Positions 7,443 through 16,956 of a stretch of 64,000 nucleotides of DNA are shown here, piece after piece (position 1 is the first letter of the stretch; every line of letters begins with the position of its first letter). The notes under the pieces are model-generated. The model was not told the origin of the DNA. It worked only from the letters and a program-made list of their open reading frames with translations, and made no database searches. This DNA comes from Actinomycetes bacterium (GTDB lineage Bacteria > Actinomycetota > Actinomycetes > Actinomycetales > Micrococcaceae). A program made the position numbers and the translations under genes. The stretch lies in assembly GCA_023426375.1 (NCBI GenBank), contig JAFAAV010000126.1:1-64000 (forward strand). The letters are read 5' to 3'.

Positions 7443-7888
7443 GTGTCGTCGCATCAGTTTCTGCTCCCCAACCTCCTTCGGGCGGGTACACGTGGCGGGC
7501 GGACAGGTCTCGCGCGGGCCTCACCCACAAGAACGACGTGGAACGCGTCACGGCCATGGCCCGAAGCATCGCTCAGGCCGCCGTAGAGATCCTGGGCGGC
7601 ACCCGCCCCGCAACCCAGCTCGCTCGGTGGACCACTGCGGATGTCGTGGAACGCTTCGAACAACGCGCCGCCATGCTCCGCCTGGTTCAGGAACAATACC
7701 GGGACCGGGCTTCGCTCTTCGAAGTCCACAAAGCCCCGCGCGTGCGCAGGGTCAGGGTCTGCTCCCCCGCCCCGGAGTGCTACGAGGCCGCCGTGATCAT
7801 CGAAGAATCGATGCGAGCTCGGGCCGTGGCGCTGAGGATCGAACGTATCAACCGTCAATGGCGCGTGGTGCACTTGGAAGTCGGGTGA
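7439..7888 (+). CDS. DUF6459 / Rv3235-like protein
   Basis: This is a 149-residue protein starting at the ATG at 7439, inside the last codons of the LysM gene. A disordered N-terminus is followed by a compact alpha+beta domain. In it, a helix with LGGTRPATQLARWTTADV precedes strands with VRRVRVCSPAPECYEAAVII and the C-terminal WRVVHLEVG. Small proteins with this pattern (Rv3235 family, DUF6459) lie close to secA in many actinobacteria (family knowledge, from memory). Function unknown. A strong hairpin follows the stop. Confidence 0.75.
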   Translation: MSVVASVSAPQPPSGGYTWRADRSRAGLTHKNDVERVTAMARSIAQAAVEILGGTRPATQLARWTTADVVERFEQRAAMLRLVQEQYRDRASLFEVHKAPRVRRVRVCSPAPECYEAAVIIEESMRARAVALRIERINRQWRVVHLEVG

Positions 7889-7934
7889 GCCACAGCCGCG
7901 TACCGTCGCACCAACCGCGGTGGACCGGAACAGC

Positions 7935-7977
7935 ATGACTACGGGCGGCACACTCCATGTGTGCCGCCCGTAGTCAT
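7935..7977. terminator. Bidirectional terminator between the DUF6459 gene and secA
   Basis: An 18-bp perfect stem (7935-7952 with 7960-7977) encloses the 7-base loop CTCCATG. The flanking genes converge, so the hairpin can serve both. No long T tract is present, as is common for GC-rich actinobacterial terminators. Confidence 0.8.
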
Positions 7978-7995
7978 TGGGAAAGACGACCGGAT

Positions 7996-10755
7996 CTACT
8001 TGCGAGAACCCTTCTTGGAGCTGCCACTCTTACGTGCACGGCGTCGAGCTCGGTTCTCGGTCGGTTCGACATTGTCCGTGGCGGTATCAGTGCCCTCGGC
8101 GGCCTTCGCAGCCTGGGCACCCTCACCAACCGGTGCCTGGTGATTGTCCTTGGATTCCAGACGGGCCATTGGCTCGCCGTCCCCGTTGGGCGCTGAGTAC
8201 TGCAGGAAGGCCGGCCGCTGGGGGCGAGCCATCTCCACTTCACCGCCGTCCAGGCCGGTCCGCTGACGCCGAACTTCCAGGTGGTACATGGTGACCACGG
8301 TTTCTTCGCGGATCGTGTCCATCAGACCCTTGAACATCTGGTGACCCTCGCGCTGGTACTCGACCAACGGGTCACGCTGGGCCATGGCGCGCAGACCGAT
8401 GCCTTCCTTGAGGTAGTCCATCTCGTAGAGATGCTCGGGCCACCGGCGACCGATGACCGAGAGCAGTACTCGGCGTTCCAGGTTGCGCATGGCCTCGGAG
8501 CCGAGTTCGTCCTCGCGTTCCTGGTAGACGAGCTTGGCGTCGGAGAGGATCTGCTCGGTCAGGAAATCGGCGGTCAGGTGCTGGCGTCCGCCGGCCTCGT
8601 CAATGATTTCCTGCTGGGTCAAGGTGATGGGGTACAGCTCGCGCAGCGCCTCCCACAGCCCGTCCAGGTCCCAGTCTTCGGAGTGCCCCACGCTGGTGCG
8701 ATCCTCGATCGCGGTGGTGATGACCTCGTCCACGAACTGTTGGATCTGCTCAGCGATATCGTCGCCCATGAGGATGCGACGGCGGTCGCGGTAGACCACT
8801 TCGCGCTGCCGGTTGAGAACGTCGTCGTACTTGAGCACGTTCTTGCGCTGCTCGGCGTTACGACCCTCCACCTGGTTCTGCGCGTTGGCAATGCCGGAAG
8901 TGATCATGCGGCCGGTGACCGGTACGTCGTCGGGAGCAACCGCCATGAGTCGCTGGGCAACGGCGGGGTTGAACAGGCGCATGAGGTCGTCCGCGAGCGA
9001 CAAGTAGAAACGGGATTCGCCCGGGTCTCCCTGACGGCCCGAACGGCCACGCAACTGATCGTCGATCCGGCGGGATTCGTGACGCTCGGTGCCCAGGACG
9101 TACAGTCCGCCCAGCTCGATGACTTCTTCGTGCTCGGCCTTGGTGGCCTTCTCGTAGTGCTCGAGTACGGCGGGCCACTCGGCCTCGTACTTCTCAGCGT
9201 CCCGCTCCGGGTCCAGACCCTTCTGTTCCATGGCTTCCACGGCATCGAATTCTGCGTTACCGCCCAGCATGATGTCGGTACCGCGACCGGCCATGTTGGT
9301 GGCCACGGTCACGGAGCCCTTACGCCCGGCTTGGGCGACGATCGCGGCCTCGCGTGCGTGGTTCTTGGCGTTCAGAACCTCATGCCGCACACCTCGCTTG
9401 GCCAGCAGCTTGGAAAGGTACTCGGACTTCTCCACGGACGCGGTGCCCACGAGCACCGGCTGGCCCGTGGCGTGGCGTTCCTCGATGTCGCGCACCACGG
9501 CGGCGTACTTGGTGGCTTCGTTCTTGTAGACCAGGTCGCGCTGATCGATACGGGCCATTCCCTTGTTGGGCGGAATGGGCACCACACCGATCTCGTAGGT
9601 GTTCATGAACTCGGCGGCCTCGGTCTGGGCCGTACCGGTCATGCCGGAGAGTTTGTCGTAGAGGCGGAAGTAATTCTGCAGGGTGATCGTGGCCATGGTC
9701 TGGTTCTCGGCCTTGATCTCCACACCCTCCTTGGCCTCGATGGCCTGGTGGATGCCTTCGTTGTAACGGCGCCCGGCAAGCACGCGACCGGTGTGCTCGT
9801 CCACGATGCGCACCTCGCCCTGGGCCACGATGTAGTCCTTGTTCGCGTGGAACAGTTCCTTGGCCTTGATTGCGTTGTTGAGGAAGCCGATCAGCGGGGT
9901 GTTCTGGGATTCGTACAGGTTGTCGATCCCCAGGTAGTCCTCAATCTTCTCGATGCCCGGTTCGAGCACACCCACGGTGCGCTTCTTCTCGTCCACCTCG
10001 TAGTCGGTGTCAGCCTTGAGGTTGGTGACCATCTTGGCGAATTCCTTGTACCAGCGGTTGGCTTCGCCGGAGGCGGGACCGGAAATGATGAGCGGGGTAC
10101 GGGCCTCGTCGATGAGGATCGAGTCCACCTCGTCCACGATGGTGAAGTGATGGCCGCGCTGGACCAGTTCATCCGCGCTCCAGGCCATGTTGTCGCGCAG
10201 GTAGTCGAAACCGAATTCGTTATTGGTGCCGTAGGTGATGTCCGCGGCGTACTGCTCACGGCGCGTCGCCGGATCCTGTCCTGCCAGGATCACACCGGTT
10301 TCCAGACCCAGGAATCGGTACACACGGCCCATCAGGTTGGCCTGGTACTCGGCCAGGTAGTCGTTAACGGTGACCACGTGCACGCCCTTGCCGCTCAGAG
10401 CGTTGAGGTAGGCGGGTGCGGTGGCCACCAGGGTCTTACCCTCACCGGTCTTCATTTCGGCGATGTTGCCCAGGTGCAGTGCCGCGCCGCCCATGAGCTG
10501 CACGTCATAGTGCCGCTGGCCCAAGGTTCGCGACGCCGCTTCACGCACCGCGGCGAAGGCCTCCGGGAGCAAACGGTCCAAGGATTCGCCGTCTTCGATA
10601 CGCGCTTTGAACGCGTCAGTTTCAGCGCGCAGTTCGGCATCGCTGAGTTCCTTGAAGCTCTCTTCGAGACTGTTCACGGCGTCCGTGTAGGACCTCAGTC
10701 GCTTCAGGACCTGCTTATCCCCGGTCCGAAGGACTTTTTCCAGGAATGACGCCAC
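7996..10755 (-). CDS. secA: Preprotein translocase ATPase SecA (SecA1 type)
   Basis: SecA drives unfolded preproteins through SecYEG using ATP. The GTG at 10753-10755 (GAGGAG ribosome site) gives 919 residues beginning VASFLEKVLRTGDKQVLKRL, the usual actinobacterial start. Walker A MKTGEGKT lies at about 102-109. Further motifs include VDEVDSILIDEARTPL, the preprotein cross-linking region, VATNMAGRGTDI in motor domain 2, and ESRRIDDQLRGRSGRQGDPG. The C-terminal tail is basic and Ser/Lys-rich (ending GSSKKGSRK) with no Cys-Xaa-Cys zinc motif, so any SecB-like chaperone contact through that motif is absent. A frame extending to 10842 lacks family similarity. Position next to hpf, comF and mtrAB-lpqB is the standard actinobacterial order. 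Confidence 0.97.
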   Translation of the reverse strand: MASFLEKVLRTGDKQVLKRLRSYTDAVNSLEESFKELSDAELRAETDAFKARIEDGESLDRLLPEAFAAVREAASRTLGQRHYDVQLMGGAALHLGNIAEMKTGEGKTLVATAPAYLNALSGKGVHVVTVNDYLAEYQANLMGRVYRFLGLETGVILAGQDPATRREQYAADITYGTNNEFGFDYLRDNMAWSADELVQRGHHFTIVDEVDSILIDEARTPLIISGPASGEANRWYKEFAKMVTNLKADTDYEVDEKKRTVGVLEPGIEKIEDYLGIDNLYESQNTPLIGFLNNAIKAKELFHANKDYIVAQGEVRIVDEHTGRVLAGRRYNEGIHQAIEAKEGVEIKAENQTMATITLQNYFRLYDKLSGMTGTAQTEAAEFMNTYEIGVVPIPPNKGMARIDQRDLVYKNEATKYAAVVRDIEERHATGQPVLVGTASVEKSEYLSKLLAKRGVRHEVLNAKNHAREAAIVAQAGRKGSVTVATNMAGRGTDIMLGGNAEFDAVEAMEQKGLDPERDAEKYEAEWPAVLEHYEKATKAEHEEVIELGGLYVLGTERHESRRIDDQLRGRSGRQGDPGESRFYLSLADDLMRLFNPAVAQRLMAVAPDDVPVTGRMITSGIANAQNQVEGRNAEQRKNVLKYDDVLNRQREVVYRDRRRILMGDDIAEQIQQFVDEVITTAIEDRTSVGHSEDWDLDGLWEALRELYPITLTQQEIIDEAGGRQHLTADFLTEQILSDAKLVYQEREDELGSEAMRNLERRVLLSVIGRRWPEHLYEMDYLKEGIGLRAMAQRDPLVEYQREGHQMFKGLMDTIREETVVTMYHLEVRRQRTGLDGGEVEMARPQRPAFLQYSAPNGDGEPMARLESKDNHQAPVGEGAQAAKAAEGTDTATDNVEPTENRARRRARKSGSSKKGSRK

Positions 10756-10844
10756 GTGTGTTCGCTCCTCAGTTGTGGACGGTGATGCACCGCCGATCAG
10801 TGTACGTGAGTCCGGCTGGGTGATCTCGGGATAGTGCGACAAAA

Positions 10845-10884
10845 CACCGGGCCCCGCACTGGCTGGAAGCCGCGGGGCCCGGTG
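10845..10884 (-). terminator. Terminator hairpin after hpf
   Basis: A 13-bp perfect stem (10845-10857 with 10872-10884) has a 14-base loop. It lies between hpf (minus strand, ending at 10919) and the secA start. It probably ends the hpf transcript before secA, making secA a separate unit. Confidence 0.7.
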
Positions 10885-10918
10885 ATGACGGTTGGACCGT
10901 CAGATCTTACTGAACTTC

Positions 10919-11611
10919 TCAGACGCTGGCCTGAGGCTGGTAGGCGCGGGCTTGCTCTTCAGCAGCCGTGCCATCCTTGCTGAGGCTGATTACGCCGTAC
11001 TCCCAGCCCTTGCGGCGGTATACCGCAGAGGGTTCCTGGGTCTCCTTGTCCACGAACAGGAAGAAGTCGTGTCCGACCAGTTCCATCTGGTCCACGGCCT
11101 CGTCCACGCTGAGCTCGTCAGCGGGGAAACGCTTGCGGCGAATTTCTACCGGGGTGGGGGTATCGCTCAGCGCGTATTCGTCGCTGAAAGCCTCGTCCTC
11201 GGCGGCGGAGAGTTCTTCTTCGCTGGCCGGGGTCGGTAGTCCCTCGCTGGGAAGTACCGGCAGCGAGCTGGTGGCTTCGTGCACCGCAATGGGGCGCTGG
11301 TGTCCCCCGCGGTGGATTTTGCGACGGTCACGGGCCCTACGCAGCTGTTCGATCAGCTTGGCGTAGGCCTCGTCGAAAGCGGCGAACTTGTCGTCGCTGC
11401 GTGCCTCCGCACGCACCACGGGACCGCGACCGATCACCGTGATTTCCACGCGAATGCCTTGGTGTCCCGATACTCCGTTGTCTTTGGTGACCTTGACCTC
11501 GATGGTCTGCACCTTGTCACCGAGCTGCGCAAAGCGCTCGCTCTTCTTCTCCGCGTATTCTTTGAATCGCTCCGGCACCGCAACGTTTCGTCCTTGGACG
11601 TTCAGTTCCAT
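10919..11611 (-). CDS. hpf: Ribosome hibernation promoting factor, long form
   Basis: The 230-residue protein has an N-terminal S30AE/YfiA domain (about 1-105; MELNVQGRNVAVPERFKEYA and a basic helix LRRARDRRKIHRG). An acidic linker (about 120-165) is followed by the C-terminal dimerisation domain (about 170-222; IRRKRFPADELSVDEAVDQM ... AVYRRKGWEYGVI). Long HPF binds the 30S decoding centre and joins two ribosomes into inactive 100S dimers in stationary phase. The ATG at 11609-11611 has TTGGAGGG immediately upstream; an earlier TTG in frame overlaps that site and was rejected. Neighbours secA and comF are the usual ones. Confidence 0.95.
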   Translation of the reverse strand: MELNVQGRNVAVPERFKEYAEKKSERFAQLGDKVQTIEVKVTKDNGVSGHQGIRVEITVIGRGPVVRAEARSDDKFAAFDEAYAKLIEQLRRARDRRKIHRGGHQRPIAVHEATSSLPVLPSEGLPTPASEEELSAAEDEAFSDEYALSDTPTPVEIRRKRFPADELSVDEAVDQMELVGHDFFLFVDKETQEPSAVYRRKGWEYGVISLSKDGTAAEEQARAYQPQASV

Positions 11612-11693
11612 GAGACCCTCCAAATCTTGAGGATGACGCGGGATAGTGCTGCTCCCACACGGGAAACATTTGTTCCGTTCCCGTAACCCAACG

Positions 11694-12494
11694 TTAGTTC
11701 AAACTGTGGGGAAATTCACTGACATTCGAGTCCACCACGGTCGAATCAGCCCCGGGTGAACACCCGGCCCGAACGGATGCCAGAACTGCGATTCCAGGCA
11801 CGTACGCGCCCGCCTCGCGCAGGACTGTGACCGCCTCCGCCGCCGTTGCCCCCGAAGTCATGACGTCATCGACCACGACACACGTGGCTCCCCTGACACC
11901 TATGGCGCGCATACTGCCTCGGATGGCGCGGGCTCGATGAGCGACGTCCAGGGATTTCTGAGAACGCGTTCCGAGGGGTGACCGGTGGACGTGGTGTAAG
12001 CCCGTGTGCATTCGAGTGCCGGGCGGGAGCGAGGCCCGGGCCAAGATCTCTCGGACCGGGTCGAACCAGCGTTTCCATCGGGCGCGTGACGATGTGGGGA
12101 CGGGAACCCACAGAATAGGGGCGCCGGTCGGTCCGGCCTCCTGCGCAGCACGCAAAAGCACACCGGTCAGCACCGTGCCCAGTGTCGGAGCCAGATCTGT
12201 CCGACCGCCGTTCTTGAAGGAGAGCAGACACGACGCCAATTCGTGCTCGTACGGGCCGGCCGCCCACACGGTCACATCCGCGGACGTCAGAGCCCGAGGA
12301 GCGGGCACTGCCCGCGGACGCACCGTGGACCGACGCAACAGCAACCGACATCCCCGGCACAACGTGACACCAGGGGCTCCACACACGGCGCAACTCACGG
12401 GCAGGACTACGTCCGACGCCGCTGCGGCCCAATTCCACAGGAGCGCGCCTGCTCGGTCCAGCGCACGCGTGACACGAGGGGGTTGTTTTCTCAT
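11694..12494 (-). CDS. comF: ComF-family phosphoribosyltransferase-like protein
   Basis: This 266-residue protein begins with a four-Cys zinc finger (CAVCGAPG...CRGC, about residues 35-50). A type-I phosphoribosyltransferase fold follows, with the PRPP loop VVVDDVMTSGAT (about 210-221) and upstream VPVPTSSRARWKRWFDPV. ComF proteins support DNA uptake in naturally competent bacteria, but actinobacterial members are present regardless of competence and their role is unclear (family knowledge). I used the ATG at 12492-12494; a TTG four codons earlier is possible. It is separated from lpqB by 155 bases and from hpf by 82, all on the same strand. Confidence 0.88.
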   Translation of the reverse strand: MRKQPPRVTRALDRAGALLWNWAAAASDVVLPVSCAVCGAPGVTLCRGCRLLLRRSTVRPRAVPAPRALTSADVTVWAAGPYEHELASCLLSFKNGGRTDLAPTLGTVLTGVLLRAAQEAGPTGAPILWVPVPTSSRARWKRWFDPVREILARASLPPGTRMHTGLHHVHRSPLGTRSQKSLDVAHRARAIRGSMRAIGVRGATCVVVDDVMTSGATAAEAVTVLREAGAYVPGIAVLASVRAGCSPGADSTVVDSNVSEFPHSLN

Positions 12495-12649
12495 GCCGTC
12501 AGCCAATCAACTGACCCGCAGCTGCGGCTACGGCCAAGGAGCTGTGTGCAGCGGGGTGGCCGTGCGGCCAGCACTCCACAACATACCCAGCCCCTCCGAA
12601 AGCTCACCGAGGTGAGGCGACCCGGACGAAATCAACGGCCCTGCGTGAT

Positions 12650-14365
12650 TCACCCGGCGAACGCAGTGTCCGTGACGTTGTCGCTCTGTTGCGCCCATGA
12701 ATTTCCTGTGAGCATGTACAGGTTGCCGTCCGCTGCACCATAGATCGCCGTGGGCCCGTTGCCCCCGGCCAGCGACGTCACACCCACCAGGGATGGGAGC
12801 GCTTCGCTGGTACCGGACACGTTGTACAGGCGCGGTTGGGAGTTGTCGCTCTCGCCCAATGCAGTGGTGACAAACTCGCTACCGCTGATCCACTGCACCG
12901 TGTCCACGTCCACGTCAGCAGCCACCAGGTTTCCCTGGTTGAGCTCGGTGGGGCGCCCCGCGTCGTCACGCACGATACCCGCGAGCCATACGTTGGAGGT
13001 CTCCCGCTCCCGATCCGTGGTGACGATGAGCGCGCGATTACCTTCACGGGAGATCCGCAATGCGGCGATGTTTTCGTTGTCGAGCCACTCTGCGGACACC
13101 GTCACCGCGTCTGCATCGGAATCGGCCCGGGCCGCCTGCACCACACCGTCCGTGCTGGCGCCCCAAACCCAACCTTGGATGTCGAAGCTCGGGCGGGTGA
13201 GATCCCGGCCCGTCCAGCGTTGTACGGGGGCTTCCCCCCGCACAACGGTGAACAATGTAGCGCTGGCGTCATCGATCCACCCGAAGTGTTGCATCGCCTG
13301 GTCCATACCGGGCCGCACGATGCTCGAGTTCTCGGGCAGTGGGACGTCGTCAATGAGCTCGGTCTGACCGCCCTGGTAGAAGGCCAGTTGATTATTCGAA
13401 ATCCCGATCTGGCGATTTGGCACGGTGACTTCGCGCACCGGTTCCTCCATGTCGCTGCCGGAGGTCTCCACCGGGGCACCGTTGATGTTGAGTTCCACGG
13501 AGTCAACGGTGGGCACGCTCTGGAGCGTGGCCTCCAGCTGTTGTTCCATACGCTTGCCCTGTTCCACGTCCGCGGGATCGAATTCAGCGAGGTTCAGGTC
13601 CACGGAGGCAGTGGAGTCGGACACGGGGACGGCCGAACGCGCCAGGCTGGCTCCCCCTGGCAGCGCCGACGTCACTGCGCCGTCCAGATGCGCAGCCGGG
13701 CCGGCGAGTAGCTCGCGCACCATGGCGGTGGGAACCGTGGAGCGTTCCGCGAACCACCGAGAATCGGGAACCAGACGGCCGAACTCGTCGTCGAAGAAGT
13801 ACAGGGTGTAGGCCTTGAAAATTTCGGGGAAATCGCCGAATGGCACGATCACACCGTCCGGGGCCTCGGAGATACGCCACTGCCCGTCCACGGAGGTCAG
13901 CGTGAAATCGAGTACGCGCGTGGTGCCCTCGGGTTGTTGCTCCAACACGCCGTTGGCCGAACGCTCCGCGCTGACCTCCAGGCTGGTTCGGTACTGGCCG
14001 TCGTTGAGGCGCGGCACCGTGCTGGGGTCACCCGTGTGGACCAGCACACGAGAGTCGGGCTTCCAGGTATTGGCCAGCTGGGGAGTCAGGTACTGACGTG
14101 CCACCGCGTAGTCGTCCTGGGCTCCCACACCAGCGGCGAGAAATCCTTCCACGATCTCCTGCGCGCTCGCGCCCATCTGGGGCGTGGCCGGTGAGTACTG
14201 CGTGGGTTGTTCCTCGGCCTCGGTCGTGGGCTCGACCACTTTGTGCACCGGACCCGAGCGGGGCATGGCCCCGCAACTGGTCAGGGCCAAGGCTGCGGCC
14301 AGCGCGCAGGCAGCTGCCCTTTGCCGACGTCGCCGCGTTCGTTGAGCGCTCCGCTCGCGTGTCAT
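12650..14365 (-). CDS. lpqB: Lipoprotein LpqB, MtrAB accessory
   Basis: This 571-residue exported lipoprotein has an Arg-rich n-region, a hydrophobic core and the lipobox LTSC with acylated Cys31. A GerMN-type domain follows at about 180-310 (TLYFFDDEFGRLVPDSRWF ... MEQQLEATLQSVPTVDSVEL). The C-terminal half is a LpqB beta-propeller-like region with repeated W/G strands. LpqB modulates the MtrB kinase from the outer face of the membrane in mycobacteria (family knowledge). Its ATG lies inside the end of mtrB (4-base overlap), so the three genes mtrA-mtrB-lpqB are translationally coupled. Confidence 0.95.
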   Translation of the reverse strand: MTRERSAQRTRRRRQRAAACALAAALALTSCGAMPRSGPVHKVVEPTTEAEEQPTQYSPATPQMGASAQEIVEGFLAAGVGAQDDYAVARQYLTPQLANTWKPDSRVLVHTGDPSTVPRLNDGQYRTSLEVSAERSANGVLEQQPEGTTRVLDFTLTSVDGQWRISEAPDGVIVPFGDFPEIFKAYTLYFFDDEFGRLVPDSRWFAERSTVPTAMVRELLAGPAAHLDGAVTSALPGGASLARSAVPVSDSTASVDLNLAEFDPADVEQGKRMEQQLEATLQSVPTVDSVELNINGAPVETSGSDMEEPVREVTVPNRQIGISNNQLAFYQGGQTELIDDVPLPENSSIVRPGMDQAMQHFGWIDDASATLFTVVRGEAPVQRWTGRDLTRPSFDIQGWVWGASTDGVVQAARADSDADAVTVSAEWLDNENIAALRISREGNRALIVTTDRERETSNVWLAGIVRDDAGRPTELNQGNLVAADVDVDTVQWISGSEFVTTALGESDNSQPRLYNVSGTSEALPSLVGVTSLAGGNGPTAIYGAADGNLYMLTGNSWAQQSDNVTDTAFAG

Positions 14366-16185
14366 GGGGCCTCCGTTCCTGGCTGATCACTCACGGGGGT
14401 GGATCCGGCCGCGGCGTCGGGTTGCCCTAACGCCGCGGTGAGGGTCCGTTCTCCCGGCTGGATCGCGTGGGAACCGGTGGAGAGCGCGTAGGGGTCAGCC
14501 TGGGCCGTGAGTGCCAGGGAGCCGGTGTCGGTCACGTGGGCGGTGGAGTCGGCCAGTACGGGAGCGGGCGGCATGGGCAAGGGATTCGGAAGCTCCGGGT
14601 CCAACGGTTGGGTGCGAATCAGTGGAAGCGTCAAACGGAAGCACGCGCCCTCCCCCGGGCGTGCCCATACATCCAGCTGACCGCGGTGCAATCGGGTGTC
14701 CTCCTGCGCGATGGACAGGCCCAAACCGGTACCTCCCACGGTGCGAGCACGGGCGGGGTCCGCTCGCCAGAAGCGATTGAACACCCTGGCGGTCTGGTCT
14801 TCCTCCATGCCGATGCCATAGTCGCGTACTGCCACTGCCACGGCGTTGTCGTTGGACGCCACGTAGATTTCCACCGGTTTGCCTTCACCGTGCTCCAGCG
14901 CGTTGGACACCAGGTTCCTGATGATCCGGTCGATGCGCCGCTGATCCATCTGGGCCACACAACGCGCGAGCTGGGAACGAACGGTCAGCGTGGAACCGCA
15001 CTTGAGGACCAAGGGCCCGGCAGCCTCCACCACGTCGTAGATCACGGAGAAGATATCGGTGGACGCAATGTCCAACCTGGCCGCACCGGCATCGAAGCGT
15101 GAGATCTCCAACAGGTCCGAGAGCATGGAATCGAAACGATCCACCTGGTGATGCAGCAGTTCCGCCGAGCGCCGGTTCACCGGATCGAACTCTTCGCGGG
15201 CGTTGTAGAGCACTTCCGCGGCCATTTTCACGGTGGTCAGCGGAGTGCGCAGTTCGTGAGACACATCGGACACGAACGTCTGTTGCATGGTGGACAGTTG
15301 TTCCAGCTGAGTGATCTGCTCCTGCAGATTGTCCGCCATACGGTTGAAGGACCGACTCAGTCTGGCGACCTCGTTGGAGCCGCGCACTTCCATGCGCACG
15401 TCCAGATCACCCTCCGAGAGTTGCTCAGAGACCTTGGCGGTGCTGGAAACCGGACGGACCACTTCACGGGTCACGTACCAGACGATGGTTCCGACCAGCA
15501 ACAATAGCGCCAGCATGGACAGCAGCAGCACCGCGTGAATGGAGTTCAGCGTGATCTGCGGGTCCGCGAAATCGTAGACGAAGAACACGCCGTAACGGGC
15601 GTTCTGATTCAGCTGGACCATGTCACCGATCACGATGACCGGCTGCTCGGCCCCACCTTCCTGCATGCGCACGGAGGCCGGTTGCCAGTACGTGCCGTCT
15701 CCTTCGGCCACGCGTTGTTGGAGCTGTTGCGGCACGGACGCCGAGGTCATCCACGGGCTCTGGGTCTGCACACCCACGAAGGATTGCCCGGCACCACGGT
15801 CGAAAGGAATCAGGATCCAGTGTCTGCCGGCCTCTTCCGAGTCCATGCTCAGCGCACCCATGGTGGAATCGATGAGGGCTTGCACCTCGGTGCGGTCGGA
15901 AGCGTCCGAGGCGTCGAAACTGGCCTGCACGTCCGCGATGTCCGTGCGTGCCTCGGCCAACACCTGGTTGAGTCGATCGGAGAACAACCGGTCCGCAATC
16001 TGGTGGGACATGAAGCTGCCCGTGGCGAAGAACGCGAGCAGCGTCAAGGTCAACGCCACCAGAATGGCGCGGAACTGCAGGGACTGGTGCCACCGCCGGG
16101 ACAGGATGCGACGTCCCAGGCGGAGCCTTCGCAACAACCTGGGATTGAATCGCGTGGAGCTCTGCTCCCGGCTATCGGCCGTCAT
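14362..16185 (-). CDS. mtrB: MtrB sensor histidine kinase
   Basis: The 607-residue membrane kinase has TM1 at about 38-58, an extracytoplasmic sensor region (about 60-213), TM2 at about 214-236, HAMP (about 237-292), and HisKA with SHELRTPLTT and phosphoacceptor His310. The HATPase has NLVSNALEHG (N-box), DYGIGM, and GTGLGLSIAQED (G2). A Pro-rich, poorly ordered tail of about 90 residues follows. MtrB phosphorylates MtrA and couples cell-wall synthesis and division to growth in actinobacteria. It overlaps mtrA upstream and lpqB downstream by 4 bases each. Confidence 0.96.
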   Translation of the reverse strand: MTADSREQSSTRFNPRLLRRLRLGRRILSRRWHQSLQFRAILVALTLTLLAFFATGSFMSHQIADRLFSDRLNQVLAEARTDIADVQASFDASDASDRTEVQALIDSTMGALSMDSEEAGRHWILIPFDRGAGQSFVGVQTQSPWMTSASVPQQLQQRVAEGDGTYWQPASVRMQEGGAEQPVIVIGDMVQLNQNARYGVFFVYDFADPQITLNSIHAVLLLSMLALLLLVGTIVWYVTREVVRPVSSTAKVSEQLSEGDLDVRMEVRGSNEVARLSRSFNRMADNLQEQITQLEQLSTMQQTFVSDVSHELRTPLTTVKMAAEVLYNAREEFDPVNRRSAELLHHQVDRFDSMLSDLLEISRFDAGAARLDIASTDIFSVIYDVVEAAGPLVLKCGSTLTVRSQLARCVAQMDQRRIDRIIRNLVSNALEHGEGKPVEIYVASNDNAVAVAVRDYGIGMEEDQTARVFNRFWRADPARARTVGGTGLGLSIAQEDTRLHRGQLDVWARPGEGACFRLTLPLIRTQPLDPELPNPLPMPPAPVLADSTAHVTDTGSLALTAQADPYALSTGSHAIQPGERTLTAALGQPDAAAGSTPVSDQPGTEAP

Positions 16186-16868
16186 CGATGTGAATGGCCC
16201 CCGGCCTTGTAGCCGATGCCTCGAACGGTGAGAACCAGTTCGGGATTCTCCGGGTCACGCTCTACCTTGGAACGCAGCCGCTGCACGTGCACGTTGACCA
16301 ACCGATTGTCCGCGGCGTGCGGGTAACCCCAGACATCGCGCAACAACTCATCACGGCTGAACACCTGATTGGGTGACTTGGCCAGGGTGGTCAGCAGGTC
16401 GAACTCCAAGGGAGTCAAGGAAATCGACTCGCCGTCGCGGGTGACGGAGTGGCCGGTCACGTCGATGACCACGTCCCCCAGAGTGATCTCCTGGGTGGCG
16501 CCGCGTTCGATGGGACGCAGCCGCGCCTTGACACGGGCCACCAGTTCGGCGGGCTTGAAGGGCTTGGGAACGTAATCGTCCGCACCCGCTTCGAGACCGC
16601 GAACCACGTCAGCGGTGTCCGACTTGGCGGTGAGCATCACGATGGGAATGTCCGAGGTCTGTCGGATGGTCTGGCACACCTGAATGCCGTCCATTCCGGG
16701 CAGCATGAGATCCAGCAACACGAGGTCGGGGTCAGTAGACCTGAACGTTTCTTCCGCGGCGGAGCCGTCATAGCAGAAAATGGGTTCGAAACCCTCCGAG
16801 GACAGGACAATGCCGATCATCTCGGCCAACGCGGCGTCGTCGTCGACTACCAGAATTCGTGCGTTCAT
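16182..16868 (-). CDS. mtrA: MtrA response regulator (OmpR family)
   Basis: This 228-residue regulator has a receiver domain with the acidic pocket DDD (9-11), phosphoacceptor Asp53 in LLDLMLPGMDG, Thr80 and Lys102. An OmpR/PhoB winged helix follows (about 130-225), with the recognition region RDELLRDVWGYPHAADNRLV. MtrA controls genes for cell-wall hydrolases, division and DNA replication initiation and is essential in many actinobacteria. It heads the mtrA-mtrB-lpqB operon. The promoter should lie in the 88 bases between it and the MetE-like gene; I see no clear -35/-10 pair there. Confidence 0.97.
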   Translation of the reverse strand: MNARILVVDDDAALAEMIGIVLSSEGFEPIFCYDGSAAEETFRSTDPDLVLLDLMLPGMDGIQVCQTIRQTSDIPIVMLTAKSDTADVVRGLEAGADDYVPKPFKPAELVARVKARLRPIERGATQEITLGDVVIDVTGHSVTRDGESISLTPLEFDLLTTLAKSPNQVFSRDELLRDVWGYPHAADNRLVNVHVQRLRSKVERDPENPELVLTVRGIGYKAGGHSHR

Positions 16869-16956
16869 GTGCTGAATGTGCCCTCATCTTTCTACCGTGG
16901 CCGAGCTGGGCGGCCGCTGTCCTACTCTGCCGAGAAGTCTACGGCCTAGGTGGTGC

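Noticed and set aside
8281..10749. Very long open frame on the plus strand opposite secA
   Set aside because: It is the antisense shadow of secA. The translation is rich in His, Gly and Val without any domain, as expected from the complement of GC-rich coding DNA.
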